Origin: Bacteroidales bacterium | GTDB taxonomy: Bacteria; Bacteroidota; Bacteroidia; Bacteroidales; P3 | Length of the DNA stretch: 51,090 bases | Reading direction: 5' to 3' | Assembly (NCBI GenBank): GCA_017962545.1 | Contig: JAGCVD010000025.1 | Location: 1 to 51,090, forward strand | Shown here: positions 25,701-34,927 of the stretch, one piece after another | Layout: the number at the start of each line of letters is the position of its first letter | Numbering within the stretch: the first letter of the stretch is position 1 | The notes under the pieces: model-generated | Seen by the model: the letters and a program-made list of their open reading frames with translations, nothing else | Databases searched by the model: none | Told to the model about the DNA's origin: nothing | Position numbers and translations under genes: made by a program

Positions 25701-27851
25701 CTGATAAATCTGATAGCCTTCAAAGATGAAGCTACGGGCCACCGAGTCATAGAGATGAGTGTTACCACTGGCATCAGTGTAACTACGGACGATGGCGGGA
25801 TCAACTTCACGATACTTCTCATTATAGTTGTTGGATGTTCTGTCCTCATAGTTGAGATACAGAATAATCTCATTGCTCAACTCCTGGGCAGTCATGGTGG
25901 GAGCGTCGGGACCGTCAAGAACCTTGAAGCAGTTCTCAAAGAGAGCCTGGCACACGTCATCAATCTCACGCAGCAAGGATACCGAAGCCCACTGGCCGTC
26001 ACCACTGGAAGCCTGAGCGAAAGGAATACCCACGGTAATGTAATTCAAAGCACCAGGTTTCAAGGTGAAAGGACCTGCCGACTGCATGAAACGACGGTCA
26101 CCAGGACTGTTGCCGGCGGTAATCTCACGCCAATCATCAGGATTGACGGAAGGCATCTCACCATCGGTACCCCAATGCCACGGGTCGCTGTTATCCGGGA
26201 ACATGAAGTCGCAATCGAGATTGGCGGGGTCAATGCCCGTGGAGACAGCGTTTCCACCATACTTCATGCGCTGACCGTTCTTCCAGTAGCCACGGAGGTA
26301 GTTGTAATAGTCGTTAGCCTTTACGGGCTCACCGTAGATTGCATTGAGAGAGTTGTCGTAATACACGAAACGGCGCATACCGAAACGTTCGTCGTCGACA
26401 ATATTGTTACCAAAGTTCACACCATTGATGGCACAGTTGCCCACTGCATCGCCGGGGTGGAAATACCAACTGTCATAACCAGTTTCACTTGTAGCGAAGA
26501 AGAGGTCGGCATCGTCGGTGATGGAGATGGTGTCATACACCTGTCTTCCATAGGCATCAATAGAGTCGATAGAGGTGCCTTTCTTCTTCATCTTGTAGTT
26601 ACTCAGAAGGTTCTTCACCTGCAAGTTGGTATAACTGTCACTGAGAATCTTGGGAATATCAATCTTGGGATTATCCAAACCATCGGGGTCCATATACGGG
26701 CCTTGGAAGAAGTCGATACCGACTGCAGGAGGCATACCGGAATAACTACCCGAACCAGGAGTATCCTGAGACTTACCATTGTAGCAATAACCGAGACCAC
26801 GACGTACATCGCAACCCACAAAGTCGTCCCAAGCATAACCCAAATCCGGATCAACCCACTGGCTGAAGTAGGTCTCACGTAACTCATAGGTGGAACGGTT
26901 GATAATCTCGTAGGAGTAGAATGTCATGTTATTAATCTCGTCATTCGTGGAGAATGCGAAAGCCTGGGCACGAATCTCGAGACCGATGGACTCACCTTTC
27001 GACTCGGTATGTGTATTACCCTTGTCGTTGAAAACCCACCAGATAGTCTGGTCGCCTTTCAGAACTTGGTCCGAGAGAAGGCCGCCAGTGACGATACCGG
27101 CAACGTCTTCCTGCGTGGGAAGCACATGCTGGGTGTATTTGTCACCCCACTCTGCCTTCAATGTACGAGGGCAAAGTTCGTTATCAAAGTCATAGTAGGG
27201 ATAATCACCCTGTTCAGGCTCATAGACACCATTCTTGTTGGCATCATAGAAAGGTGCCAGGAAACTTGTCAGGTCATCGCCATCACCATGGGCGGGCCAA
27301 TCTCTGATGATGTCGGGAATATCACCAGCGCTATAACCATCAATGATTGTGGCGCCATTACTGTCATACTCAAAATGAGCCTTGTGAGCCAAAACCTCAG
27401 CCTTGGTGATAATCCAATGCTTGTCATACTGGTTACAAACAGGCAGGTCAACAGAAGCCGTGCCATTGATTTTCAGAGGACCAGTCCAATAATCGTCACC
27501 GTCGCTACCAAACTTAAGAGCGGCAAGACGGAGCTGATCATTGACGTCGGTACCGCCAATCCACAAGGCAGCACAGAACAGCGGGCAAGTGTTACTGTTC
27601 TTGGGCAGATGGTATTTAGCGACACTGCCGTCGTACCACATGTTACCATAGCCATTAATCAGAGCACGCACATTGTTAATGTTAAGCTCCGCAGTACTCT
27701 GCGCCCTCTTACAGACAGCAGCCTTAGACTGTATAGTAACCTTTTTCGCGTTGGTTTTCTTACACTCAATGCACTCACGTGCCGATACGGTAGTCGACAC
27801 TGTGGCTAGCAGCAAGGAAATCAATACCAATTTACTATATATACTTTTCAT
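22779..27851 (-). CDS. Giant surface protein with T9SS-like C-terminal domain
   Basis: This 1690-residue exported protein has a signal peptide ending near VSARE. An early cysteine-bearing segment (RECIECKKTNAKK) is followed by long beta-rich regions without a catalytic family I can name; ALWIGG, WADF-like aromatic clusters and many GxW turns occur. The last 110 residues begin INVVPNPYY and contain CYIRIYTSDGTLVRSL, YDWDLHNQTGIPIAGGMYLI and GERVVKWFG. This is the fold and order of a T9SS sorting domain, though it ends with MRPVDLNSFGF in place of a plain final strand. It should cross the outer membrane by T9SS. Lying between a TonB receptor and a PorV-like barrel, it is probably the surface-exposed partner of both. 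Confidence 0.8.
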   Translation of the reverse strand: MKSIYSKLVLISLLLATVSTTVSARECIECKKTNAKKVTIQSKAAVCKRAQSTAELNINNVRALINGYGNMWYDGSVAKYHLPKNSNTCPLFCAALWIGGTDVNDQLRLAALKFGSDGDDYWTGPLKINGTASVDLPVCNQYDKHWIITKAEVLAHKAHFEYDSNGATIIDGYSAGDIPDIIRDWPAHGDGDDLTSFLAPFYDANKNGVYEPEQGDYPYYDFDNELCPRTLKAEWGDKYTQHVLPTQEDVAGIVTGGLLSDQVLKGDQTIWWVFNDKGNTHTESKGESIGLEIRAQAFAFSTNDEINNMTFYSYEIINRSTYELRETYFSQWVDPDLGYAWDDFVGCDVRRGLGYCYNGKSQDTPGSGSYSGMPPAVGIDFFQGPYMDPDGLDNPKIDIPKILSDSYTNLQVKNLLSNYKMKKKGTSIDSIDAYGRQVYDTISITDDADLFFATSETGYDSWYFHPGDAVGNCAINGVNFGNNIVDDERFGMRRFVYYDNSLNAIYGEPVKANDYYNYLRGYWKNGQRMKYGGNAVSTGIDPANLDCDFMFPDNSDPWHWGTDGEMPSVNPDDWREITAGNSPGDRRFMQSAGPFTLKPGALNYITVGIPFAQASSGDGQWASVSLLREIDDVCQALFENCFKVLDGPDAPTMTAQELSNEIILYLNYEDRTSNNYNEKYREVDPAIVRSYTDASGNTHLYDSVARSFIFEGYQIYQLKDGNTSIADINDASKARLVAQCDIENYYDTILSIDTVWTITSAGDTVVHHIDTTWNPNPSLPIGTLTNFTTNTQTGLLTGTVMVEGANKGIQHVFRITNDAFATGQNTGLVNNREYYFIAIAYAQNRFKEYSQTEAAFLDGQKEPYLAGRKNERGGSITPITVIPHNPAVEDGGKVAQAEFGMSPNIIRIEGFGNGTTSGLRLTEQSITELMGAPGVEGKGPGTYVNNFTTGIGGQGDRSYMTSPCIIAHPQYEENYGPINVRVIDPLKLKEGRFNILFWNAIYDADGNITNVNNDTVGGGVNKNTRWCIVNADGGPVYDTFTRVWSHFSISRYNEQIFPELGIAVSLLNPKAAASSIDVSGYKNTDGTYKTNYYPGKFYQGFVKEGALLGSSMKFADENKQWLYGLPDNDSYLIYNWIRSGSQFSANAYENFISSSSPYSVNEAYLDEDYFKAWKVYSATVSSSIDSSEGIDKTQVYESVVGGTWAPYGVVSTMPFHPGFSFASFITDDDHMLDSLGVSRYRLERMLLTNIFNKALNYNELAKLPSVRIVLTADQSKWTRCPVVEMCDDYTLSEGNARRFAVRRHASVNKDGLTAAECAAQGITYAAGSTDDPEYISANGMGWFPGYAINTVSGERLNIMFGEDSRYVQHNGRDMMWNPDNSTMEGTQNYVLGGRHYIYVMNATRQTFYDLLDRDNGINRSAYTTYVTPSYDAGRWAMNMLQSAERMLNSELYPTTGTKLLYKGLVSRADNYVPVRDSIAMLYASTAWVNIPLVNPRYAFDNPKDIPCDVTVDIDIRTPYSKYMSFNGTDAMRTGNTAINKNMPVYQFVINPSDAVLENLATANGARQSYVDSILSLINVVPNPYYSYSNYETASQLETKVRFINLPTGVNKDGKKEGCYIRIYTSDGTLVRSLGPTPVNSTTYDWDLHNQTGIPIAGGMYLIHITVPGIGERVVKWFGTMRPVDLNSFGF

Positions 27852-27877
27852 CTTGATTAATTTTTTCGCTGTTAGAT

Positions 27878-30800
27878 TTAGAACATATAGGTTAAGCCCA
27901 CTTTGATGGTACGGGGGCTACAGTAGTGCCATGTACCGTTACGGAGAATGATAGTGTAGATATCACGGAAAGCCTGCGGGTCGAGGTAGGCATTGATAAC
28001 CTGCTGCGACTCGGGATCGGTGAGGTAGCCGTTATCCTCGGGGTTACCCGTCACAGGGAAGACGCCAACGATGTTGCGGATATCAAAGAGGTTGTTCACC
28101 GTCACAGCAGCACGCAACTGCGTCGGACGTTTGCCAACATTGAAGCTCCACACCTTATCAGCAATAATATTAAAGTAGAAGCCCCAAGGCATACGAGCGC
28201 CACGATATCCACCAACGATAGTGGCCTGCGAGTTCGAGAACTGCTTGGTGTAGGGACGACCAGACTGGGCAACAGCGAGGAAGTTGATACCGAAGTTCTC
28301 GAGGAGCTTCACTTCTTTCTTACGCTTCTCTCCAGTCTCTTTGTCCGTGACAACACGAGTAATGACAGGACCGTTGTACTTGCTGCCGCTGCTGTAACGG
28401 AAGTCGACATTGGCCTTGAACTCGTGACGACGGTCATCGCTAATCGGGTTGAGCATCTTCAGGGTGGTGTAACCTTCCTTGATGAGCTCGGTCATCGTAG
28501 TCGACGACAGACCTGTACCCTCAGCATACTGCAACGTATAGTTGGCGTTGACGCGGATGTTCTTGGTCTGACGGAGGTCGTAAGCCAACGTGACACCCTT
28601 GATGGTACGGAAGTCCTTGTTGTCATAGCTGTAGTAATTGGGGTTAGGGTCAGCACCGGCGTACTGGACCAACTGGATAAGGTCGCGAGTCTCTTTGTAG
28701 TAAGCCGAGGCACTGATGGCGGACGACTGATTAAGAGCCTGCTGGAAACCAAGTTCGTAGTTGGTGATACGCTCAGGTTTCAAATTGGGGTTGGTAATGG
28801 AGGAAATCTGAGTCATATAGAGGTAGCTCAGATAACTGGCCTCCCAGCCCGACGAGGGACGACGGGCGATAATGTCATAACTGGCCTTGAACTGCGACTT
28901 CTCACCAATGGGGAAGGAGAAGGCGATACGAGGCATGGCAACAATCTGAGGAGTGTAACGTTCAAAGGCTGAAGAATACACCGTGTTGTTCTTCATAGCA
29001 GCTTGACCGCCACCGTCTCCACCAGTGCGATAAGGAGTCGGCTTACCCGTAGTACCGCTGACCTCATTGGGCGAAGAAACCTCCGCACCCATGGCATTAT
29101 ACCACTTGCCTTCGGGGTCACGATAACCAACAATGATAGGCATTGTCGTGTTGCTCTCATCGGGAACGTAGTTGACATAAGGCACCCAATCGTCTCCAGC
29201 GTTGTCAAGATAGGAATCACCACCGCTGATGAGGCTACGGTTGGCACGAATGTCGGCCACAGTGTAGGACTGATACAGCAGATAGGGATCCGAGAGGACG
29301 TACTGGTTACCGTCGAAATAGTCGACACGAACACCCACATTGAATATTAAGTCTTGGAAATAGAACTTATCCTGAATATAACCAGCCACATAAATGGGCG
29401 AGAAAGCAGGCAGCAAGCGATCCTCGGAATTGAAGAAACGGTCGAGGGTCCAGTTTGCTCCGTTGTATTTCTTACCAGTGTGGTCATAGCCGATATAACC
29501 GACCTTCGAGTTACCACTGTTGAAGAGCTCGTCAGCGGAGAACATGTTGATACCACCGGCATTCACATAGTCCTCAGGGGAATAGCGGTCAATATCAATC
29601 CACGTATAGTCATCAATCGGGCTACCGTCAGTGTTGGTGTAACCATTGCTAATCAGATACTGACGGAAAGCAGCATCGAAAGGCGACTGCTGATCTTGGT
29701 CAAGCAGACGAGGATAGTTCACATAGAGCTGCGAACCACGCTGCTCATAAATAGGATTGTCTAAGTCCATCTGCGAGATATGACGGTTGGCATTCTGACG
29801 CATAATTGTCCACAATTCGTAGGCATTCAAAGAATAGGACGACTGCCACATCTGGTCATACTGCACACCGACCTCAATTTCATGACCTTTCACATCAGCC
29901 GATGCCTTGGCCTGCAAATAGAGGTAGTCGTTCTGACTCTTCGAATAACTGGCACTCTGCACACCGACATTCGAGATAAGACTATAAATGCTTGAGGGGG
30001 AATCACCATTGTAAAGACCCTTGTAGGCCAAAATATAGTCACGAGTGGTCAAGTACGGTTGAATATCACGGAACTCCTCGCTGCCGAACAACTGCTCATT
30101 GTAGTTGGCAAGCAGCGGATTGTAAGTAGTATAGCCGTTCTCCGGGTCATAGGGCGACACATAAGTCACTTGGTCTCTCCAGTTGTTCTGTACATAAGCC
30201 CATTGATTAATACCATTATAATCTATCTGACGCAATTCATACGTGGGGACCTTTTCGGTGACAAACTTACCAATATAACCGTATTTGAAAATATCATCAA
30301 TGCTACTGCCAAAGTTCTCATTATACGATCTCGATGTATAACGGTTGACCATACCAGTAATATTGTACATCACATTTTTGATGGGGGAAGAAGCCTTGGC
30401 CTCATCCTCATTGGATACTTCGGCATCAGGGAAACGCTGGGTGAAGTCCACGGTAAGAACCATGTTCATGCCCTCGCCCACCATCGAGCCGGAGAGAGAC
30501 ATCGCCAAAGGCGACACCGAAGCCGACGGAGAATGGCTGGCACTAAACTCACCCGTCAGAGTCAAGGTAGCATAGTCCGAGAAACGGAAGTCGAGAGCAC
30601 CCTCCATACCAATGCTATAATACTGCAGGTTGGGTACACGCGAAGCATCGCCGCCGAAGTTCTTCTTTCCAAGACGCGTGAACTCATAGAAACTCTCCTT
30701 GCGAAGCAGTGTTTCTCCAGAATAGTTTACACCTCCCGTGAGAGGATCATATGTCAATGGGTTCTGCTCAATTTGTCTCACGAGGTCGTCATCGACAATC

Positions 30801-31690
30801 TGATAGCGATAGCCCTTCACACGATAGAACGGAGAATTCTCATACGACCCCTGTCCGTTGAAACGGAAACCTATCAGCGTACGCTCGACAGTAGAGCCAT
30901 CGGCCTGCTTAAAGTTTTTCTTATAGACAGGACCCGTCAGGTACACCATCAGCGTGTGAATGTAGCGATAGTCAAGATAGGTCTCCCAGCGTGCCACACC
31001 TTGGAACTGGCTCGTTGGCGGTTTCAGCGTGATAATCTGCGAACCACCGATAGCCTCACCGATGCTGGCCGGAGTACCACCCAAGATAACCTGAATCTCA
31101 GCGATAGCCTCCTTAGGAGCGGAAATACCCGTACGCTTACGGACATTACCCTGCATGGTAACCATGCCGCTCTCACCACGAGCCGTACCGGTACCACCAT
31201 CACTATAACCGACACCGCCGACCGATGCCACAATACTCTCTACTGAAGTACCAGGCATGCGCGCAATATCGTCGCTCGACAGTCGAGCACCTTGCTCGGC
31301 AGAGCCGATTTCAATGACAGGCACCTTGTCGGCCACAATGTCAACCACCTCAAGAGTGGTGGCAGTGGGATTAAGTGCGACATCAACCACCGTGAAACCC
31401 GAAGCCTTCACGTTGATACCCGTCTGCACATAGCGGTTGTAACCCACTGAGGAGACCTCAATGTCGTACTTACCAACAGCGAGGGGCTTGATGGTGAAGA
31501 TACCGTCAAAGTCCGTCTGACCGCCGTGTACCTGTTTACCGTCTTGCTTGACGACAATGTTGACAAAAGGCATAGGTTCCTTCGTCTTGGCATCGGTAAT
31601 GGTGCCCTTCAGCGTGCCTTGCGCCAATGCTGCCATTTCCGCCATCAGCAAGAGTCCGAATGTCAATAGTACTTTTCTAAACATTCTCAT
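27878..31690 (-). CDS. TonB-dependent receptor with N-terminal CarboxypepD-like domain
   Basis: This 1270-residue outer-membrane protein has a signal peptide (ending AALAQG). A carboxypeptidase-regulatory beta-sandwich follows (about 24-110: GTLKGTITDAKTKEPMPFVN, TDFDGIFTIKPLAVGKYDIEVSSVGY), then a plug domain to about 230 and a large barrel ending in Phe (VGLTYMF). Family members use TonB energy to import ligands; in this subgroup the substrate is unknown. The gene lies 26 bases before the giant CTD protein and 43 bases after secDF. Unlike SusC it has no SusD neighbour; the giant protein takes that position. Confidence 0.9.
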   Translation of the reverse strand: MRMFRKVLLTFGLLLMAEMAALAQGTLKGTITDAKTKEPMPFVNIVVKQDGKQVHGGQTDFDGIFTIKPLAVGKYDIEVSSVGYNRYVQTGINVKASGFTVVDVALNPTATTLEVVDIVADKVPVIEIGSAEQGARLSSDDIARMPGTSVESIVASVGGVGYSDGGTGTARGESGMVTMQGNVRKRTGISAPKEAIAEIQVILGGTPASIGEAIGGSQIITLKPPTSQFQGVARWETYLDYRYIHTLMVYLTGPVYKKNFKQADGSTVERTLIGFRFNGQGSYENSPFYRVKGYRYQIVDDDLVRQIEQNPLTYDPLTGGVNYSGETLLRKESFYEFTRLGKKNFGGDASRVPNLQYYSIGMEGALDFRFSDYATLTLTGEFSASHSPSASVSPLAMSLSGSMVGEGMNMVLTVDFTQRFPDAEVSNEDEAKASSPIKNVMYNITGMVNRYTSRSYNENFGSSIDDIFKYGYIGKFVTEKVPTYELRQIDYNGINQWAYVQNNWRDQVTYVSPYDPENGYTTYNPLLANYNEQLFGSEEFRDIQPYLTTRDYILAYKGLYNGDSPSSIYSLISNVGVQSASYSKSQNDYLYLQAKASADVKGHEIEVGVQYDQMWQSSYSLNAYELWTIMRQNANRHISQMDLDNPIYEQRGSQLYVNYPRLLDQDQQSPFDAAFRQYLISNGYTNTDGSPIDDYTWIDIDRYSPEDYVNAGGINMFSADELFNSGNSKVGYIGYDHTGKKYNGANWTLDRFFNSEDRLLPAFSPIYVAGYIQDKFYFQDLIFNVGVRVDYFDGNQYVLSDPYLLYQSYTVADIRANRSLISGGDSYLDNAGDDWVPYVNYVPDESNTTMPIIVGYRDPEGKWYNAMGAEVSSPNEVSGTTGKPTPYRTGGDGGGQAAMKNNTVYSSAFERYTPQIVAMPRIAFSFPIGEKSQFKASYDIIARRPSSGWEASYLSYLYMTQISSITNPNLKPERITNYELGFQQALNQSSAISASAYYKETRDLIQLVQYAGADPNPNYYSYDNKDFRTIKGVTLAYDLRQTKNIRVNANYTLQYAEGTGLSSTTMTELIKEGYTTLKMLNPISDDRRHEFKANVDFRYSSGSKYNGPVITRVVTDKETGEKRKKEVKLLENFGINFLAVAQSGRPYTKQFSNSQATIVGGYRGARMPWGFYFNIIADKVWSFNVGKRPTQLRAAVTVNNLFDIRNIVGVFPVTGNPEDNGYLTDPESQQVINAYLDPQAFRDIYTIILRNGTWHYCSPRTIKVGLTYMF

Positions 31691-31733
31691 TGCGTTTACA
31701 TGTATAGTTATTATTTATTTTATTTGTCACCAA

Positions 31734-34700
31734 TTATTGGGCCAATGCCTTGGCCTTCTTCTGCTTGCCGGAAATTTCGTACACCACCGAGCAGGCTATG
31801 CACAGCGACGAGAACACACCGACCAGAACACCAACCAATAAGGCAAAGATGAAGCCGCGAATCACCTCGCCACCAAAGATAAACATCATCAGCAAGGTGA
31901 CAAAAGTGGTACCCGATGTATTAACAGTACGTGCCAACGTGGAGTTGATGGCATCGTTCATATGCGTAACGAGGTCACGTTTGGGATAAAGTTTGCGGTA
32001 TTCACGCACACGGTCGAAGATAACCACCGTAGCATTAATGGAATAACCTATCACCGTCAACACGGCCGAAATGAAATACTGGTCAACCTCAAGGTTGAAG
32101 GGCAACAAACCATAGAGGAGAGAGAATATACCGATAACCAACAGGGTATCATGCGTCAAAGCAGCCACACTACCTATACCGAAGCGCCAGCTACGGAAAC
32201 GCAAACCAATGTAAACAAACATCACGAGCAGGCCACCGATAACCGCCCAGATGGAATGCACCAAGTTGTCATGGGCAATAGTACCGCCTACCTGATCAGC
32301 CTGGATGATACCCACAGGATTGGTCTCGGTCGACTTGAACTCTTCCACAGTCACAGGATTGGCAAAGTACTTGCTCGTTCCTGCATAAAGTTTCTCCACA
32401 ATTTCATTCTTCACAGCATCACCGTCTTCCGCAATCTTATACTTGGTCGTAACCTTCAACTGGTTGCTCGGGCCGTAAGTCTTCACCTCAGGAGCCTCTT
32501 CAAACTGCTTGGCCAAGTCGGCACGCACGTCAACGGCATTGACGGGCTGATCGAAACGCACCACATAAGTACGGCCACCCGTGAAGTCAATACCGAAACT
32601 CAAACCACGGAAACTGAAACTGGCGATGCATATCACAATAGCGACACCTGCAATGATATAGAACAGGCGACGTTTACCTATGAAGTCAACATGAGCATTG
32701 CGAAGGAAGTTCTCCGAGAAAGGGAAGGAGAAGTTAATCTTGCGCTTATGCTGCAGGTTGCTGTCGATAATCAGACGGGTGATAAAGATGGACGTGAACA
32801 AGGATGTGACAATACCGATGCAGAGTGTGACTGCAAAACCCTGGACGGCACCCGAGCCGAACATGATAAGCACCAGACCCAGCAGGAACGTCGTCACCTG
32901 TCCGTCAATAATAGCTGAATAAGCGTTCTTGAAGCCGTTCTCAACTGCGTTGGCCATACTGGCACCCGAACGAAGTTCCTCTTTGATACGCTCATATATA
33001 ATCACATTGCCATCCACTGCCATTGCCATGGTTAAGACGATACCAGCCATACCAGGCAACGTCAGCACTGCTCCGATGGAGGCCAATATTCCAATTAAAA
33101 GGAATACATTAGTAATAAGGGCCGCCACCGACACCCAGCCGGCACGGTTATAGAAGAGGACCATGTAGATGAGCACCACGATGAATGCCAGCACCATGGA
33201 AAGCAGACCATTGCGGATAGACTCCTGACCAAGTGAGGGGCCAACGACCGCTTCCTGCACAATCACAGCAGGGGCAGGCAGTTTACCACTCTTGAGGATG
33301 TTGGCCAAGTCCTTAGCCTCTTCAAGGGTAAAGTCACCAGTGATAGAAGAACGGCCTCCAGCAATCTCTCCATTGACACGAGGTGCAGAATACACCTGGT
33401 CATCGAGGACAATGGCGATACAATTGCCCACATTCTCTCCCGTTATGCGCTTCCACTCACGGGCGCCCTCGCTATTCATGGTCATCGAAATCTCGTTGCC
33501 GCCAACGGTCGAGAAATCCTGTCGGGCATCACTGATGCAACCACCGTCAAGCAGTGCCGAACCGTCACGAGTGGTAATCTTGATGGCATAAAGCACATAC
33601 ACGTCGGCACCGAAGTGCTCATCGGCCTTGGCCGACCACAAGAACTTCACCGTACGGGGATCATAGACTTTCTTCTCGGCAGCCTTGTCAAGCATCGCGC
33701 TGATATCTGCACGGTCTTTGCTGGCGGCAAGACCCACGATAGGACCTTGCAACGGCTGCATATTCTGATCAACATAGAGTTGCAATTTCGCCATCAACGG
33801 ATTGCTCTTGGCAAAAGCCTCGCGATCAGCGGCCTGAGAAGCTGTGGAAGCATTGTCGGCAGCAAGCTGCTCGAGCATGGCTTCTGCACTATCTTTTACG
33901 ACCTCCTCTTCTTCGGCAACAGCGGTGGTATCGGCTTCACCATTGACATTGATGGAAGCGAGGTAAGTATTAGCAGCATCCAGGAAACGGATAGCCTCGG
34001 TATTGTCATACGTCTGCCAAAACTCCAACTGAGCAGTACCTTGCAGAAGTTTGCGCACACGCTCGGGTTCCTTCACTCCAGGAAGCTCAACCAAAATGCG
34101 CTCCGAAGCAGAGAGCTTCTGAATGGTGGGCTGAGCTACACCGAACTTGTCGATACGCTGACTCAGAATTTGGTAAGTACGGTCATAGGCACCGGCGGCT
34201 TCTTCCTTAACGACCTTGATAACATCGTCATTCTTGTCACCCAACTTAATCTTGTCGCGGAGCTGCCCACTGAAATAGGATGCCAACGACACGTTGGGGT
34301 CTAGTTTCGTAATCTCATCGTAGAAAAGGGAAACAAAGTCACGGTTGGTGCTCTTCTTCTGAGATGCCAATGCATTATCAATAGCTTGGTTGAAAAGAGG
34401 GTCCTCGGTATGGTCGGCGAGAGCACGAACCACATCAACAGTCGAAACCTCAAGCATCACATTCATACCACCCTTAAGGTCGAGGCCGAGGTTAATCTCA
34501 CGGCTCTGGCACTGGCGATAGGTGTAACCCAAATAGACCTTCTCTGAGGCCATGGAGTCTAAATAGCGAGCTTCACGGGCATTGCGGAGGGAGTCCACAA
34601 GAATTTGCGCATCCACATCGTTATCGGTTCTTTCAGCCACAAAACGCTGCGTTTGCTCGTTCTTGATGTAGTTTTCAGCGGTTTTTTTAGCCTTGCTTTC

Positions 34701-34793
34701 AATGCTGCTGGTCACAAAAGTAAACGACAATTGAAACAAACAAACCAATGCGAAAGCCCATGCCAAAAATCTGATAAGTCCTTTATTCTGCAT
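31734..34793 (-). CDS. secDF: Fused protein translocase subunit SecDF
   Basis: This 1019-residue inner-membrane protein fuses SecD and SecF, which use the proton gradient to pull preproteins out of SecYEG. The SecD part shows GLDLKGGMNVMLEV (about residue 100), a large periplasmic P1 region and the helix pair with GMAGIVLTMAMAVDGNVIIYERI. The SecF part shows GIDFTGGRTYVVRF (about residue 740) and SINATVVIFDRVRE. One fused chain of this length is normal for Bacteroidota. It starts at its own promoter (34841-34871), and with no terminator after it the receptor gene 43 bases on is probably cotranscribed. Confidence 0.97.
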   Translation of the reverse strand: MQNKGLIRFLAWAFALVCLFQLSFTFVTSSIESKAKKTAENYIKNEQTQRFVAERTDNDVDAQILVDSLRNAREARYLDSMASEKVYLGYTYRQCQSREINLGLDLKGGMNVMLEVSTVDVVRALADHTEDPLFNQAIDNALASQKKSTNRDFVSLFYDEITKLDPNVSLASYFSGQLRDKIKLGDKNDDVIKVVKEEAAGAYDRTYQILSQRIDKFGVAQPTIQKLSASERILVELPGVKEPERVRKLLQGTAQLEFWQTYDNTEAIRFLDAANTYLASINVNGEADTTAVAEEEEVVKDSAEAMLEQLAADNASTASQAADREAFAKSNPLMAKLQLYVDQNMQPLQGPIVGLAASKDRADISAMLDKAAEKKVYDPRTVKFLWSAKADEHFGADVYVLYAIKITTRDGSALLDGGCISDARQDFSTVGGNEISMTMNSEGAREWKRITGENVGNCIAIVLDDQVYSAPRVNGEIAGGRSSITGDFTLEEAKDLANILKSGKLPAPAVIVQEAVVGPSLGQESIRNGLLSMVLAFIVVLIYMVLFYNRAGWVSVAALITNVFLLIGILASIGAVLTLPGMAGIVLTMAMAVDGNVIIYERIKEELRSGASMANAVENGFKNAYSAIIDGQVTTFLLGLVLIMFGSGAVQGFAVTLCIGIVTSLFTSIFITRLIIDSNLQHKRKINFSFPFSENFLRNAHVDFIGKRRLFYIIAGVAIVICIASFSFRGLSFGIDFTGGRTYVVRFDQPVNAVDVRADLAKQFEEAPEVKTYGPSNQLKVTTKYKIAEDGDAVKNEIVEKLYAGTSKYFANPVTVEEFKSTETNPVGIIQADQVGGTIAHDNLVHSIWAVIGGLLVMFVYIGLRFRSWRFGIGSVAALTHDTLLVIGIFSLLYGLLPFNLEVDQYFISAVLTVIGYSINATVVIFDRVREYRKLYPKRDLVTHMNDAINSTLARTVNTSGTTFVTLLMMFIFGGEVIRGFIFALLVGVLVGVFSSLCIACSVVYEISGKQKKAKALAQ

Positions 34794-34840
34794 AGTTTAG
34801 ATATAAATTTATTATTTTTATTTAATTCTCTTTGAATGTG

Positions 34841-34871
34841 CAAAAGTAACAAAAAATATTGACATAGCAAA
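34841..34871 (-). promoter_or_regulatory. secDF: Promoter of secDF
   Basis: A -33 TTTG (34868-34871) lies 19 bases from -7 TACTTTTG (34841-34848) on the minus strand, an exact match. The start is expected near 34834, divergent from the radC promoter. Confidence 0.75.
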
Positions 34872-34891
34872 TAAAATTAAAAAAAAAGATG

Positions 34892-34899
34892 TACCTTTG
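34892..34899 (+). promoter_or_regulatory. radC: -7 promoter element of radC
   Basis: TACCTTTG matches TAnnTTTG. The start would fall near 34906, which rules out translation from the upstream ATG at 34889 and supports ATG 34928. The -33 position is A-rich without TTTG. Confidence 0.55.
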
Positions 34900-34927
34900 C
34901 AGCAAAATTCAAGATATACAGAAAGAT

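Noticed and set aside
34859-34864. TTGACA as a sigma70-like -35 for radC
   Set aside because: It is 27 bases from the only -7 element, too far for either the sigma70 or the Bacteroidota pattern.
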